64,000 nt of DNA from assembly GCF_000220525.1 (NCBI RefSeq), contig NZ_AFPK01000045.1, positions 1-64,000 on the forward strand, read 5' to 3'. The translations under genes and the position numbers were made by a program. Below the pieces are notes generated by a model that was given only the letters and a program-made list of their open reading frames with translations, was not told the origin of the DNA and made no database searches. This DNA comes from Ochrovirga pacifica. Lineage in GTDB: Bacteria; Bacteroidota; Bacteroidia; Flavobacteriales; Flavobacteriaceae. Positions 56,086 through 64,000 of the stretch are shown here, piece after piece (position 1 is the stretch's first letter; every line of letters starts with the position of its first letter).

Positions 56086-56322
56086 ATGACAGCAGAAGAT
56101 TTGCAGAAAAAAGTAGAAATAGCCCTAGAAGAAATACGCCCCTTTTTGGTAACAGACGGAGGAGACATCTCTTTAGTAGCCATAGAAGAAAACGTTGTCA
56201 AAGTAAAGCTAGAAGGAGCTTGTGTGGGTTGTAATGTAAATCAAATGACCTTAAAAAACGGAGTAGAAGCAACCATAAAAAAACACGCTCCACAAATAGA
56301 GAGCGTTATAGACGTGAGCTAA
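56086..56322 (+). CDS. NifU-domain Fe-S scaffold protein
   Basis: 78 aa from ATG 56086 (MTAEDLQKKVEIALEEI), the NifU C-terminal/Nfu domain with cluster-binding CxxC in EGACVGCNVNQMTLKNGVE. Donates or shuttles Fe-S clusters together with the preceding Mrp protein. An in-frame ATG 54 bases upstream reads out of the apbC end and is not needed. Confidence 0.94.
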   Translation: MTAEDLQKKVEIALEEIRPFLVTDGGDISLVAIEENVVKVKLEGACVGCNVNQMTLKNGVEATIKKHAPQIESVIDVS

Positions 56323-56356
56323 ATAAAACAGCAATATAAGAGTTATAAAACCACCA

Positions 56357-56387
56357 AAAGTATCTTAAGTTTTTAAGATACTTTTTT
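56357..56387 (+). terminator. Intrinsic terminator after the NifU gene
   Basis: Stem AAGTATCTTA / TTAAGATACTT with short loop AGTTT, then a T run. Confidence 0.88.
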
Positions 56388-56417
56388 AATATAAAAGAAA
56401 TACCAAAACAAAAAAAA

Positions 56418-57454
56418 ATGAAGTACACAACTATCCCTAATACCAATATTAAAGTCTCTAAAATATGTTTGGGGTCTATGACTTGGGGAGAACAAAACAC
56501 CCAAGCCGAAGGTCACCAACAAATGAGCTACGCATTAGAACAAGGGGTCAATTTTATCGATACTGCAGAACTGTATTCCATCCCTGGAAACAAAAACACT
56601 CAAGGATCTTCCGAACGTATCATTGGTACTTGGTTAAAAAATCAAAAAAGAGAAGAGATTGTAATTGCCAGTAAAATTACAGGACCCAACCCTACATTTT
56701 CTTACATAAGAGAACCTCAACCTTTTACCAAAAACTAATTCTAGAAACCGTAGAAAAAAACCTAAAACGCTTACAAACAGACTATATAGACTTATATCAG
56801 TTGCATTGGCCAGACAGAAATGTCAACTTTTTTGGACAACTAAATTACAAACACAATTCACAAGAACAATGGAACGATATAATTGCTGAAATTGTAGAAG
56901 CAATGAACCAACTAATCCAGCAAGGTAAAATTCGCCACTACGGCTTGTCTAACGAAACTCCATGGGGAACCATGAGACACCTAAACGAAGCCGATAAAGC
57001 AGGTAGCTCTAGATGCAAAACCACACAAAACCCATATTCTTTATTAAACAGAAGTTACGAGGTAGGAATGGCAGAGGTATCTATGAGAGAAAACGTGGGA
57101 CTGTTGGCCTACTCTCCTTTAGGTTTCGGAGTCCTAACAGGAAAATACTTCAACAACCAAAAACCCAAAGATGCACGTATTACTCTGTACCCAAATTACA
57201 ATCGCTATAGCAACCAACAAGCAATATTTTTAGCAGAACAATACAACGTCTTAGTAAAAAAACACGGACTTACCTTAACCGAACTTTCTTTGGCTTTTAT
57301 AGCACATCAACCCTTTGTAACCTCCACTATTATAGGAGCTACAAAAATGGAACAACTAAAAGAAAACATTGCTACCATAAACGTTAATTTATCTCAAGAA
57401 TTGTTACAAGAAATTGATCAAATACACAAACTACAACCCTTTCCAGCACCGTAA
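56418..57454 (+). pseudogene. Aldo/keto reductase interrupted by a one-base deletion
   Basis: Two reading frames (56418-56738 and 56801-57454) are halves of one NADPH-dependent aldo/keto reductase of the Tas-like group: TIPNTNIKVSKICLGSMTWG and INFIDTAELYS-like VNFIDTAELYS in the first, DYIDLYQLHWPDRNVNFFG, LSNETPWGTMRHL and LLNRSYEVGMAEV in the second. Frames differ by one base. Adding one A to the five-A run at 56730-56734 rejoins them as PFTKKLILETVEKNLKRLQT. Motifs are otherwise intact, so the lesion is recent or a sequencing error; programmed or phase-variable slippage is possible. Confidence 0.9.
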
Positions 57455-57481
57455 CTATTCTAACAACAACCATACACCCAA

Positions 57482-57516
57482 AAGCAACATACTGTACACA
57501 GCATGTTGCTTTTTTA
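57482..57516 (+). terminator. Intrinsic terminator of the aldo/keto reductase gene
   Basis: Stem AAGCAACAT / ATGTTGCTT around a 12-base loop, T run after. Confidence 0.8.
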
Positions 57517-57590
57517 TAAACATAAATAGTGTGTTTCTTTTGTAATTCTATAATTTTTCCATCGACTACAACAATACAAACCACCAATTT

Positions 57591-58040
57591 ATGAAACAAT
57601 TTATACGAACCCTTGCCCTATTTGTAACTTGCATAGCTTTTGCACAACAAAAAGACTATTACGTAAAAAACGGAGCAGCCATAGAAGGATATGATGTCGT
57701 CTCGTATTTCAATCACAAACCAACCCAAGGAAAAAAAGAATTTACCACACAGTACAACGGAGTCCAATTTCGATTTGCAAACGCCAAAAACTTAGCCAAA
57801 TTCAAAGCAAACCCTACCAACTACCTACCTCAATACGGAGGTTGGTGTGCCTACGCTTTGGGCAAAAACAACAAAAAATACAGCATCAACCCAGAAACCT
57901 ATCAAATAAAAAACAAAAAACTTTATTTATTTTACAATAGTTGGGGAACAAATACGTTACATAAATGGAAAGAAGAAAATCCAGAAGAATTAAGAAAGCA
58001 AGCCGACAAAAATTGGGCTTCCTACCAAAATAAAAAATAG
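57591..58040 (+). CDS. YHS-domain exported protein
   Basis: 149 aa with signal peptide MKQFIRTLALFVTCIAFAQ. The YHS domain is seen in AAIEGYDVVSYFNHKP, GVQFRFANAKNLAKFKANPT and PQYGGWCAYALGKNN, a pattern found in a periplasmic family of unknown role; some YHS domains bind metals. Lysine-rich C-terminus. Its own transcript between two hairpins. Confidence 0.88.
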   Translation: MKQFIRTLALFVTCIAFAQQKDYYVKNGAAIEGYDVVSYFNHKPTQGKKEFTTQYNGVQFRFANAKNLAKFKANPTNYLPQYGGWCAYALGKNNKKYSINPETYQIKNKKLYLFYNSWGTNTLHKWKEENPEELRKQADKNWASYQNKK

Positions 58041-58060
58041 TTTAGTTTAGTTTTTTAACA

Positions 58061-58100
58061 AAAAGCTCCTTCATGCGTACTTTGCATAAGGAGCTTTTTT
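58061..58100. terminator. Bidirectional terminator between the YHS gene and tyrS
   Basis: Stem AAAAGCTCCTT / AAGGAGCTTTT around an 18-base loop, between convergent genes. Confidence 0.88.
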
Positions 58101-58118
58101 ATAAATTCAATTTATCTA

Positions 58119-59417
58119 CTAAACCAGTTTCAGTAAAAAATAACTTTTTTTACCACGTTGTAACAACACATATTTCTCGGCAATCAAATCATTTGCAGTA
58201 ATACAATAATCTTCCTTTACCTTAACTTTATTTACCGATACCGCATTCTCTTTCAACGCACGTCTAGCATCAGAATTAGTTTTCAAAAATTGCGTTTTAG
58301 CCGCCAAAGCCCCAATCATATCCAAACCATCACTCAACTCATCCTTACTCAATTCTGCCTGAGGCACTCCATCAAAAACATCCAAAAACGTTTGCTCATC
58401 TAACGATTTCAAATCCTCCGCCGTAGATTTCCCAAACAAAATATTCGATGCCTTTACCGCATTGTCAAAATCCTCCCTAGAATGCACCATTACAGTAACC
58501 TCTTCGGCCAACTTTTTTTGCAACAAACGCTCATGTGGTGCCTCCCTATGCGTAGCCACCAACGCTTCTATTTCTTCCTTACCTAAAAAAGTAAATTTTT
58601 TGATAAAATTTTCAGCATCCTCATCCGAAGAGTTCAACCAATACTGATAAAACTTATAAGGCGATGTTCTACTCTTATCCAACCAAACATTCCCACCTTC
58701 AGACTTTCCAAACTTAGTACCATCCGCTTTAGTAATCAACGGACAAGTCAACGCATACGCCTTTCCTTGTGCCTTACGCCTTACCAACTCCGTACCCGTA
58801 GTAATATTTCCCCACTGATCCGAACCTCCCATTTGCAGCTTACAATTTTTAGCCTTATACAAATGCAAAAAATCATACCCCTGAAACAATTGATACGTAA
58901 ACTCCGTAAAACTCATCCCCTCAGCACCATCTTCTCCAGTAAAACGTTTTTTTACCGAATCTTTAGCCATCATATAATTCACCGTCAAATGCTTTCCAAT
59001 ATCACGAACAAAATCCAACATCGAAAAATCCTTCATCCAATCATAATTGTTCACCAATTCTGCCGAATTCTCTCCCTCACCATCAAAATCCAAAAAACGC
59101 TCTAACTGCCCCTTAATCCCAGCCACATTATTCGCCAACGCTTGCTCATCCAACATATTCCTTTCTGCCGATTTTCCCGATGGATCCCCAATCATCCCCG
59201 TAGCACCTCCTACCAAAGCAATAGGCTTATGCCCTGCTCTCTGAAAATGCATCAAAACGATAATAGGAATCAAACTACCAATGTGCAAAGAATCTGCCGT
59301 AGGATCAAAACCAATATACCCCGAAGTCATTTCTTTTTCCAGTTGTTCTTCCGTACCGGGCATAATGTCATGCATCATTCCCCTCCATTTTAACTCTTCT
59401 ACAAAATTGTAAGCCAT
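58119..59417 (-). CDS. tyrS: Tyrosyl-tRNA synthetase
   Basis: Class I synthetase for tRNA-Tyr, 432 aa, full length. HIGH motif as [11 protein letters not shown], tyrosine pocket in [20 protein letters not shown] loop as [14 protein letters not shown]-terminal S4-like domain ([14 protein letters not shown]). Monocistronic. Confidence 0.98.
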   Translation of the reverse strand: MAYNFVEELKWRGMMHDIMPGTEEQLEKEMTSGYIGFDPTADSLHIGSLIPIIVLMHFQRAGHKPIALVGGATGMIGDPSGKSAERNMLDEQALANNVAGIKGQLERFLDFDGEGENSAELVNNYDWMKDFSMLDFVRDIGKHLTVNYMMAKDSVKKRFTGEDGAEGMSFTEFTYQLFQGYDFLHLYKAKNCKLQMGGSDQWGNITTGTELVRRKAQGKAYALTCPLITKADGTKFGKSEGGNVWLDKSRTSPYKFYQYWLNSSDEDAENFIKKFTFLGKEEIEALVATHREAPHERLLQKKLAEEVTVMVHSREDFDNAVKASNILFGKSTAEDLKSLDEQTFLDVFDGVPQAELSKDELSDGLDMIGALAAKTQFLKTNSDARRALKENAVSVNKVKVKEDYCITANDLIAEKYVLLQRGKKSYFLLKLV

Positions 59418-60056
59418 CTTTAAAAATTTTCAGCAAAGATAATTTTTCAATTCACAAATAGCAATTGACAGTAAACAAATAGCAACTGGTTTTTAGATAG
59501 CAAACACATATACTCTCATTCACCACTCCCCATCCACCTCATTCCCATTCCCCACACTAGTTGTCAATACTTATCCAAAACACACAACAACCTAAACAAT
59601 CACAAACCATTACTGTTACCAACATTTGCAATCCCATCACACAACTATTTTTTTATTGATAAACACTCTTACACAATATTTTTTGGTTGATGCGATCTGT
59701 TTTTTGTTTCATGCTCCGTAATTTACATTTCTTCCTTTGCAATTTGTATTTTTGCTATCGTTAAAAACAATTCATGCTTTGTAAAATATATTTTTTACAA
59801 CCTATTCTACTTTTTTTTCTTTGTAATTAGCATTCATTGTATTGTCAAAAAAAAATCTTGCATTGCCATTTACATTTCATACAACCTGTTGTGTATTTTC
59901 TCCTTTGTAATTTAGATTTATTTCATAGTCAAAAACCATACAAGCAACATGTTTTTTACACAATGCCTTGTCACTTTTATGCCTTCCATCTTCCATTCAT
60001 AATTCAAGAACTAAAAAAACTAAGATCACAAAATCAAGAATCCTTAAATTTGTGTT
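59418..60056. other. Non-coding gap between tyrS and uvrC
   Basis: 639 bases without a convincing gene. A short frame at 59837-60130 has no family resemblance and lies over a degenerate repeat, so I reject it. The interval is AT-rich and strongly strand-biased for T and C in parts. It holds the tandem repeat at 59735-59986 and presumably the tyrS and uvrC promoters; I recognise no RNA gene. Confidence 0.7.
59735..59986. repeat. Degenerate 84-bp tandem repeat, three copies
   Basis: Copies begin with CTTTGCAATT, CTTTGTAATT and CTTTGTAATT at 59735, 59819 and 59903, exactly 84 bases apart. By eye copies 1 and 2 agree at about 57 of 84 positions, sharing ACAACCT near the middle-to-end; copy 3 is more diverged. 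No copy is coding or palindromic. Confidence 0.6.
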
Positions 60057-61856
60057 GTGAAAACTCATCCAAACATCAAACTAAAAATAGCCGTACTCCC
60101 AACCACACCCGGAGTCTATCAGTATTTTGATAAAGAAGGCACTATTATTTACGTCGGTAAAGCCATCAATCTTAAAAAAAGAGTAAGCAGTTACTTTACC
60201 AAAACACACGACGATGCCAAAACACGCATCTTAGTTTCTAAAATTTGCGACATTAAACACATCGTGGTTGCCACAGAAACCGATGCGCTGCTATTAGAAA
60301 ACAACCTGATAAAAAAATACAAACCCAAATACAACGTATTACTAAAAGACGACAAAAGTTATCCATGGATTTGTATTAAAAAAGAACGCTTTCCAAGAAT
60401 ATTTGTAACCCGAAAGATTATAAGAGACGGTTCGGAATATTTTGGTCCTTACACCAATGTAAAAACCGCCTACGCCCTGTTAGATTTAATAAAAGAACTC
60501 TATCAAATACGCAGTTGTGTTTTTGATTTAAGCCCCGAAAACATCAATACAGGAAAATTTAAAGTTTGTTTAGACTACCACATAAAAAAATGCAAAGGCC
60601 CCTGCGAAGGCTTACAAACCGAAACAGCCTATAATCTACAAATACAAGCTATTAAAAACATCATTAAAGGAAACTTTAAACAGTCTTTAGTAGCTTTTCG
60701 TGATATGATGCAAGATTTTGCAGAAAAATTAGAATTTGAAGAAGCCCAAAAAATAAAAGAGAAAATTGATTTATTAGCCAATTACCAAGCCAAATCTACC
60801 ATTGTAAGTCCCACCATCAATAATGTTGATGTATTTTCTATTTTATCGGATGACACTGCAGCTTATGTTAATTTTTTTAAGATTTCTAACGGTTCAATTA
60901 TACAATCGCACACCACGGAGATTAAAAAGAAACTAAACGAAAGCGATAAAGAGCTGTTAGAACTTGCTATTGTAGAACTCAGAGATCGTTTTGACTCCAT
61001 TAGCCCAGAGATTTTTGTGCCTTTTAAGGTAAACGTAGGCGAAAACATTAAAGTTACCGTACCCAAACAAGGAGACAAACTTAGAGTGGTTGAACTTTCT
61101 CTTAGAAATGCCAAATATTACAGACAAGAACAGTTTAAACAAGTACAAATTGTAGATCCGGAACGCCATACCAAACGTATTATGGCTCAGATGAAAAAGG
61201 ATTTACGTTTAAGCGAAGAACCAAGACATATTGAATGTTTTGATAACAGTAACATACAAGGAACCAATCCTGTTGCTGCGTGTGTGGTATTTAAAGACGG
61301 AAAACCTAGCAAAAAAGATTACCGCCATTTTAACATTAAAACCGTAGAAGGTCCCGACGACTTTGCCTCTATGGAAGAAGCCGTTTACAGACGTTACAAA
61401 CGTTTGCTAGACGAAGACCAACCATTGCCCCAATTAATTTTGATAGACGGTGGGAAAGGACAGCTGTCGTCGGCCTTAAAAAGTTTAGATCTGTTAGGCT
61501 TGCGAAACAAAATTGCTATTATCGGAATAGCCAAGCGTTTGGAAGAACTCTTTTTTCCTGAAGACCCCATTCCATTGTATTTGGATAAAAAATCAGAAAC
61601 GCTTAAAATTTTACAGTATTTAAGAAACGAAGCCCATCGTTTTGGAATTACACATCACCGAAACAGACGTAGCAACAGTTCTCTAAATTCTGAATTAGAA
61701 AACATTCCTGGAATAGGAAAACAAAGCGTAGAAACTTTGTTGCAATATTTTAAATCTGTAAAGCGAATTAAAGCTGCAAACCTAGAGCAGTTAACCAATG
61801 TTATTGGTGCTTCTAGAGCCAAAAAAATACATTCATTTTTCCGTGAAAAAGAATAA
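60057..61856 (+). CDS. uvrC: UvrABC excinuclease subunit C (GTG start)
   Basis: Makes both incisions in nucleotide excision repair. 599 aa from GTG 60057, since no ATG is available and the N-terminus aligns with the family. GIY-YIG nuclease domain (PGVYQYFDKEGTIIYVGKAI), UvrB-interaction UVR helix pair (KLEFEEAQKIKEKIDLL), RNase H-like nuclease with ECFDNSNIQGTNPVAACVVF and LILIDGGKGQL, and C-terminal helix-hairpin-helix (IPGIGKQSVETLLQYF). Confidence 0.97.
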   Translation: MKTHPNIKLKIAVLPTTPGVYQYFDKEGTIIYVGKAINLKKRVSSYFTKTHDDAKTRILVSKICDIKHIVVATETDALLLENNLIKKYKPKYNVLLKDDKSYPWICIKKERFPRIFVTRKIIRDGSEYFGPYTNVKTAYALLDLIKELYQIRSCVFDLSPENINTGKFKVCLDYHIKKCKGPCEGLQTETAYNLQIQAIKNIIKGNFKQSLVAFRDMMQDFAEKLEFEEAQKIKEKIDLLANYQAKSTIVSPTINNVDVFSILSDDTAAYVNFFKISNGSIIQSHTTEIKKKLNESDKELLELAIVELRDRFDSISPEIFVPFKVNVGENIKVTVPKQGDKLRVVELSLRNAKYYRQEQFKQVQIVDPERHTKRIMAQMKKDLRLSEEPRHIECFDNSNIQGTNPVAACVVFKDGKPSKKDYRHFNIKTVEGPDDFASMEEAVYRRYKRLLDEDQPLPQLILIDGGKGQLSSALKSLDLLGLRNKIAIIGIAKRLEELFFPEDPIPLYLDKKSETLKILQYLRNEAHRFGITHHRNRRSNSSLNSELENIPGIGKQSVETLLQYFKSVKRIKAANLEQLTNVIGASRAKKIHSFFREKE

Positions 61857-61867
61857 CTTTGAGGAAT

Positions 61868-64000
61868 ATGAAGCATGTACTAACCCTTTTAATTCTCTTA
61901 TTTTTTTCCTTTAGTTTTTCTCAAACTAAAAAACAAAAGGCACCCAAAATTGGTTTGGTGTTAAGCGGAGGTTCTGCTAAGGGTTTTGCACATATAGGAG
62001 TCTTAAAAGCTATTGAAGAGGCTGGTTTAGAGTTGGACTATATTGGAGGAACCAGTATGGGAGCTGCTGTAGGAGCATTGTATGCAACAGGATATTCTGC
62101 TAAACAGGTAGATTCGATTATTATGGCTATCGATTTCGAAAAAATGCTTACTGACCAAATAGACCGAAAATACTATTCTTTTTTTGACAAAAAACACAGC
62201 CAAAAATACTTGTTAACTCTTCCTATAAAAGGTCTTAAAGTTGGTTTGCCTTTGGCTTTATCCAAAGGGCAAAATACCTACAACACGCTAAGTCAACTCT
62301 TTCACCCTGTGGCTCATATTCGCGATTTTTCTAAATTGCCTATTCCCTTTTTTTGTATGGCAACAAACATAGAAACGGGAAAACAAGTAGAAATAAACTC
62401 CGGTTCTTTACCAATTGCCATTCGTTCTAGTGCATCTTTACCTACTTTGCTATCTCCTAGCAAATTAGATTCTATTACTGTAATTGATGGAGGAATTTCT
62501 AACAACTTTCCCATTCAAGAAATGAAGAAAAAAGGAGTGGACTATGTGATTGGTGTAGACGTTCAAGGTTTTTTAAAAAAATCGGACAACATAGATTCTG
62601 CGATCAAGGTAATAGATCAAATTGTAAACTTTCAGCTTTATGGTAAAGATTCTACCGACTTTAAAAAAGAAGTAGATTTGTACTTACACCCCAATGTAAA
62701 AGATTTTAGCATTATTGATTTTGATAAAAAACGTGAAATCATTGATGCAGGATACGAAAAAGCAAAGAATTATATTGCTGAATTTAAAGCAATAGCATCA
62801 CAACAAAATCGAAGAAAAAAAAGAGAAAAAATTATTTTATCTAACAAAATGTACCGTGTAAATAGCTACGAAATTTATGGAGCAAAAAACTACACGCGAA
62901 GATATATTAGAGGAAAACTAAATTTTAAAGAAGGGGAATCTATCTCTTTAAAAACCTTTAATCAAAATATTAATTACGCAACAACCAGTAGCAATTTTAG
63001 CAATATTTATTACGATTTTAATGAAAAAGACTCTATTGTAGATTTAAAAATACACCTAACCGAAAATCCAAATTTTCAATATTTAAGACTCGGAGCTCAT
63101 TACGACAATATTTACAAATTAGCTGGCTTGGTAAACTATACACAAAAACACCTTTTGCTACAAAACGATATCTTTTCGGTTGATTTTGCTTTTGGAGACA
63201 ACATACGCTACAACCTAAATTACTTTATAGACAATGGGCATTTTTTGGGATATGGACTTTTTTCTAGATTCAATCAACTAGAAACAAACATCAATTCTCC
63301 CAATTTTATGGATATGAATGTAAATTCCATCAACCTTAACCACCATGATTTTACCAACTATTTATATTCACAAATAAACTATCAAAATAAATATGCTATT
63401 TCTGTAGGTTTAGAACACAAACACCTTAGAATTTACACCAACAGTTTTGCATCAGAAAGAGACCAAAACAGGACTTTTTTTGACAAGAGTCATTATCTAA
63501 ACTTTGTAGCCAAACTAGAAGCGGACACCTATGACCAAAAAAGCTTCCCAACCAAAGGAGTGCTTATTGATGCTTCTTGGAGAACCTATTTACTGTCTAA
63601 CAACTACAATGGTGATTTTGCTCCTTTTTCGCAATTAAGAGCAAAAGTAGAAGGAACATGGACCATTTCTAACCGATGGACATTTATGGGACAAGCAGAT
63701 GGTGCAGTTAGCTTTTCGGACAATACACCCGAACAATTTAGTTATTTATTAGGAGGATACGGAGATAACTTTATCAACAACTTTGTTCCCTTTCTAGGAT
63801 ACTCTTTTACAGAGCTACAAGGAAACTCTTTCTTAAAAACTTTGGGAACTTTTCGTTTTCGTTACTACAAAAAAAATTATATTGATTTTTCGACCAATTA
63901 CGGTTTAGTTTCCGATGATATTATTGAATTTATGAGGCATGACTCCTTTTTTCAAAATGCACGAACAGGATACGCCGTTGGTTTGTGTTCTAGCACCATT
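61868..64000 (+). CDS. Patatin-like phospholipase with C-terminal outer-membrane barrel (cut by window end)
   Basis: 711 residues visible, continuing past the window. Signal peptide MKHVLTLLILLFFSFSFSQ, then a patatin domain with oxyanion GGSAKGFAHIG, nucleophile Ser in YIGGTSMGAAVG and Asp in VIDGGISNNFP (Ser-Asp dyad). A POTRA-like segment (about 320-380; NSYEIYGAKNYTRRYIRGKL) and BamA/TpsB-like barrel strands follow, as in PlpD type V secreted lipases. It starts 11 bases after uvrC. Confidence 0.92.
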   Translation, partial: MKHVLTLLILLFFSFSFSQTKKQKAPKIGLVLSGGSAKGFAHIGVLKAIEEAGLELDYIGGTSMGAAVGALYATGYSAKQVDSIIMAIDFEKMLTDQIDRKYYSFFDKKHSQKYLLTLPIKGLKVGLPLALSKGQNTYNTLSQLFHPVAHIRDFSKLPIPFFCMATNIETGKQVEINSGSLPIAIRSSASLPTLLSPSKLDSITVIDGGISNNFPIQEMKKKGVDYVIGVDVQGFLKKSDNIDSAIKVIDQIVNFQLYGKDSTDFKKEVDLYLHPNVKDFSIIDFDKKREIIDAGYEKAKNYIAEFKAIASQQNRRKKREKIILSNKMYRVNSYEIYGAKNYTRRYIRGKLNFKEGESISLKTFNQNINYATTSSNFSNIYYDFNEKDSIVDLKIHLTENPNFQYLRLGAHYDNIYKLAGLVNYTQKHLLLQNDIFSVDFAFGDNIRYNLNYFIDNGHFLGYGLFSRFNQLETNINSPNFMDMNVNSINLNHHDFTNYLYSQINYQNKYAISVGLEHKHLRIYTNSFASERDQNRTFFDKSHYLNFVAKLEADTYDQKSFPTKGVLIDASWRTYLLSNNYNGDFAPFSQLRAKVEGTWTISNRWTFMGQADGAVSFSDNTPEQFSYLLGGYGDNFINNFVPFLGYSFTELQGNSFLKTLGTFRFRYYKKNYIDFSTNYGLVSDDIIEFMRHDSFFQNARTGYAVGLCSSTI

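Noticed and set aside
59837-60130. 97-residue open frame in the tyrS-uvrC gap
   Set aside because: Cys/His/Phe-rich translation without family features, overlapping the uvrC start and the tandem repeat.
1-64000. CRISPR arrays, tRNA or rRNA genes, transposases, prophage
   Set aside because: Looked for regular short repeats, cloverleaf arms and transposase motifs by eye; none was convincing. A tRNA scan would be decisive.

Overview
The window is AT-rich, densely coded chromosomal DNA of a member of the Bacteroidota, most likely a marine Flavobacteriaceae. The grounds are several TonB-dependent receptors with carboxypeptidase-D-like N-terminal domains, type IX secretion (a PorZ-like protein and a C-terminal sorting domain), TAnnTTTG -7 promoter boxes instead of sigma-70 boxes, no strong Shine-Dalgarno sequences, surface-lipoprotein signals (Cys followed by Ser/Asp), and a gene set tied to red-algal sugar use. 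The genus cannot be fixed from the sequence alone. I saw no tRNA, rRNA, CRISPR array, transposase, prophage or integration site.

Layout. 1-5.6 kb: the 5' part of a TonB receptor, divergent from a PhoB/PhoR-like two-component system, then a T9SS-secreted protein. 5.7-11.5 kb: glutamate dehydrogenase, an HTTM/VKGC-like membrane protein, pheS and a DUF4153 membrane protein. 11.7-16.4 kb: a small carbohydrate locus (LamB-type porin, GH97 glycosidase, LacI regulator) with a LacI-type operator lying on the porin's -7 box. 16.5-28.5 kb: mostly minus-strand genes, comprising two unknown proteins, purD with a sugar transferase and a nucleoside-phosphorylase-like protein, rnpA, a TonB receptor, recO and porZ. 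28.5-30 kb: a CYTH protein and trpS.

30.1-38.5 kb is the most distinctive block. A minus-strand operon encodes a cytochrome P450, a putidaredoxin-type [2Fe-2S] ferredoxin, a ferredoxin reductase, a zinc alcohol dehydrogenase, a GH2 beta-galactosidase-like enzyme and an esterase, with a divergent AraC regulator. The first four match the known module for oxidative demethylation of 6-O-methyl-D-galactose from porphyran in marine flavobacteria. The GH2 would release the methylated sugar, the P450 system would yield galactose and formaldehyde, and the AraC protein would sense a sugar. No porphyranase or agarase is in view.

38.5-48.3 kb is mainly housekeeping: purN, acpP-fabF-rnc, pyk, trmB, an RNase H with a viroplasmin domain and an alkyltransferase-like protein. 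Three genes here use TTG starts. 48.4-54.7 kb is an accessory locus: a DUF4331 family split over two adjacent genes, a TPR lipoprotein and a TonB receptor, facing an ECF sigma/anti-sigma pair. 54.9-64 kb: Mrp/ApbC and NifU-type Fe-S proteins, an aldo/keto reductase broken by a one-base deletion in an A run, a YHS protein, tyrS, a 639-bp non-coding gap holding a degenerate 84-bp tandem repeat, uvrC, and a patatin-barrel protein cut by the window end.
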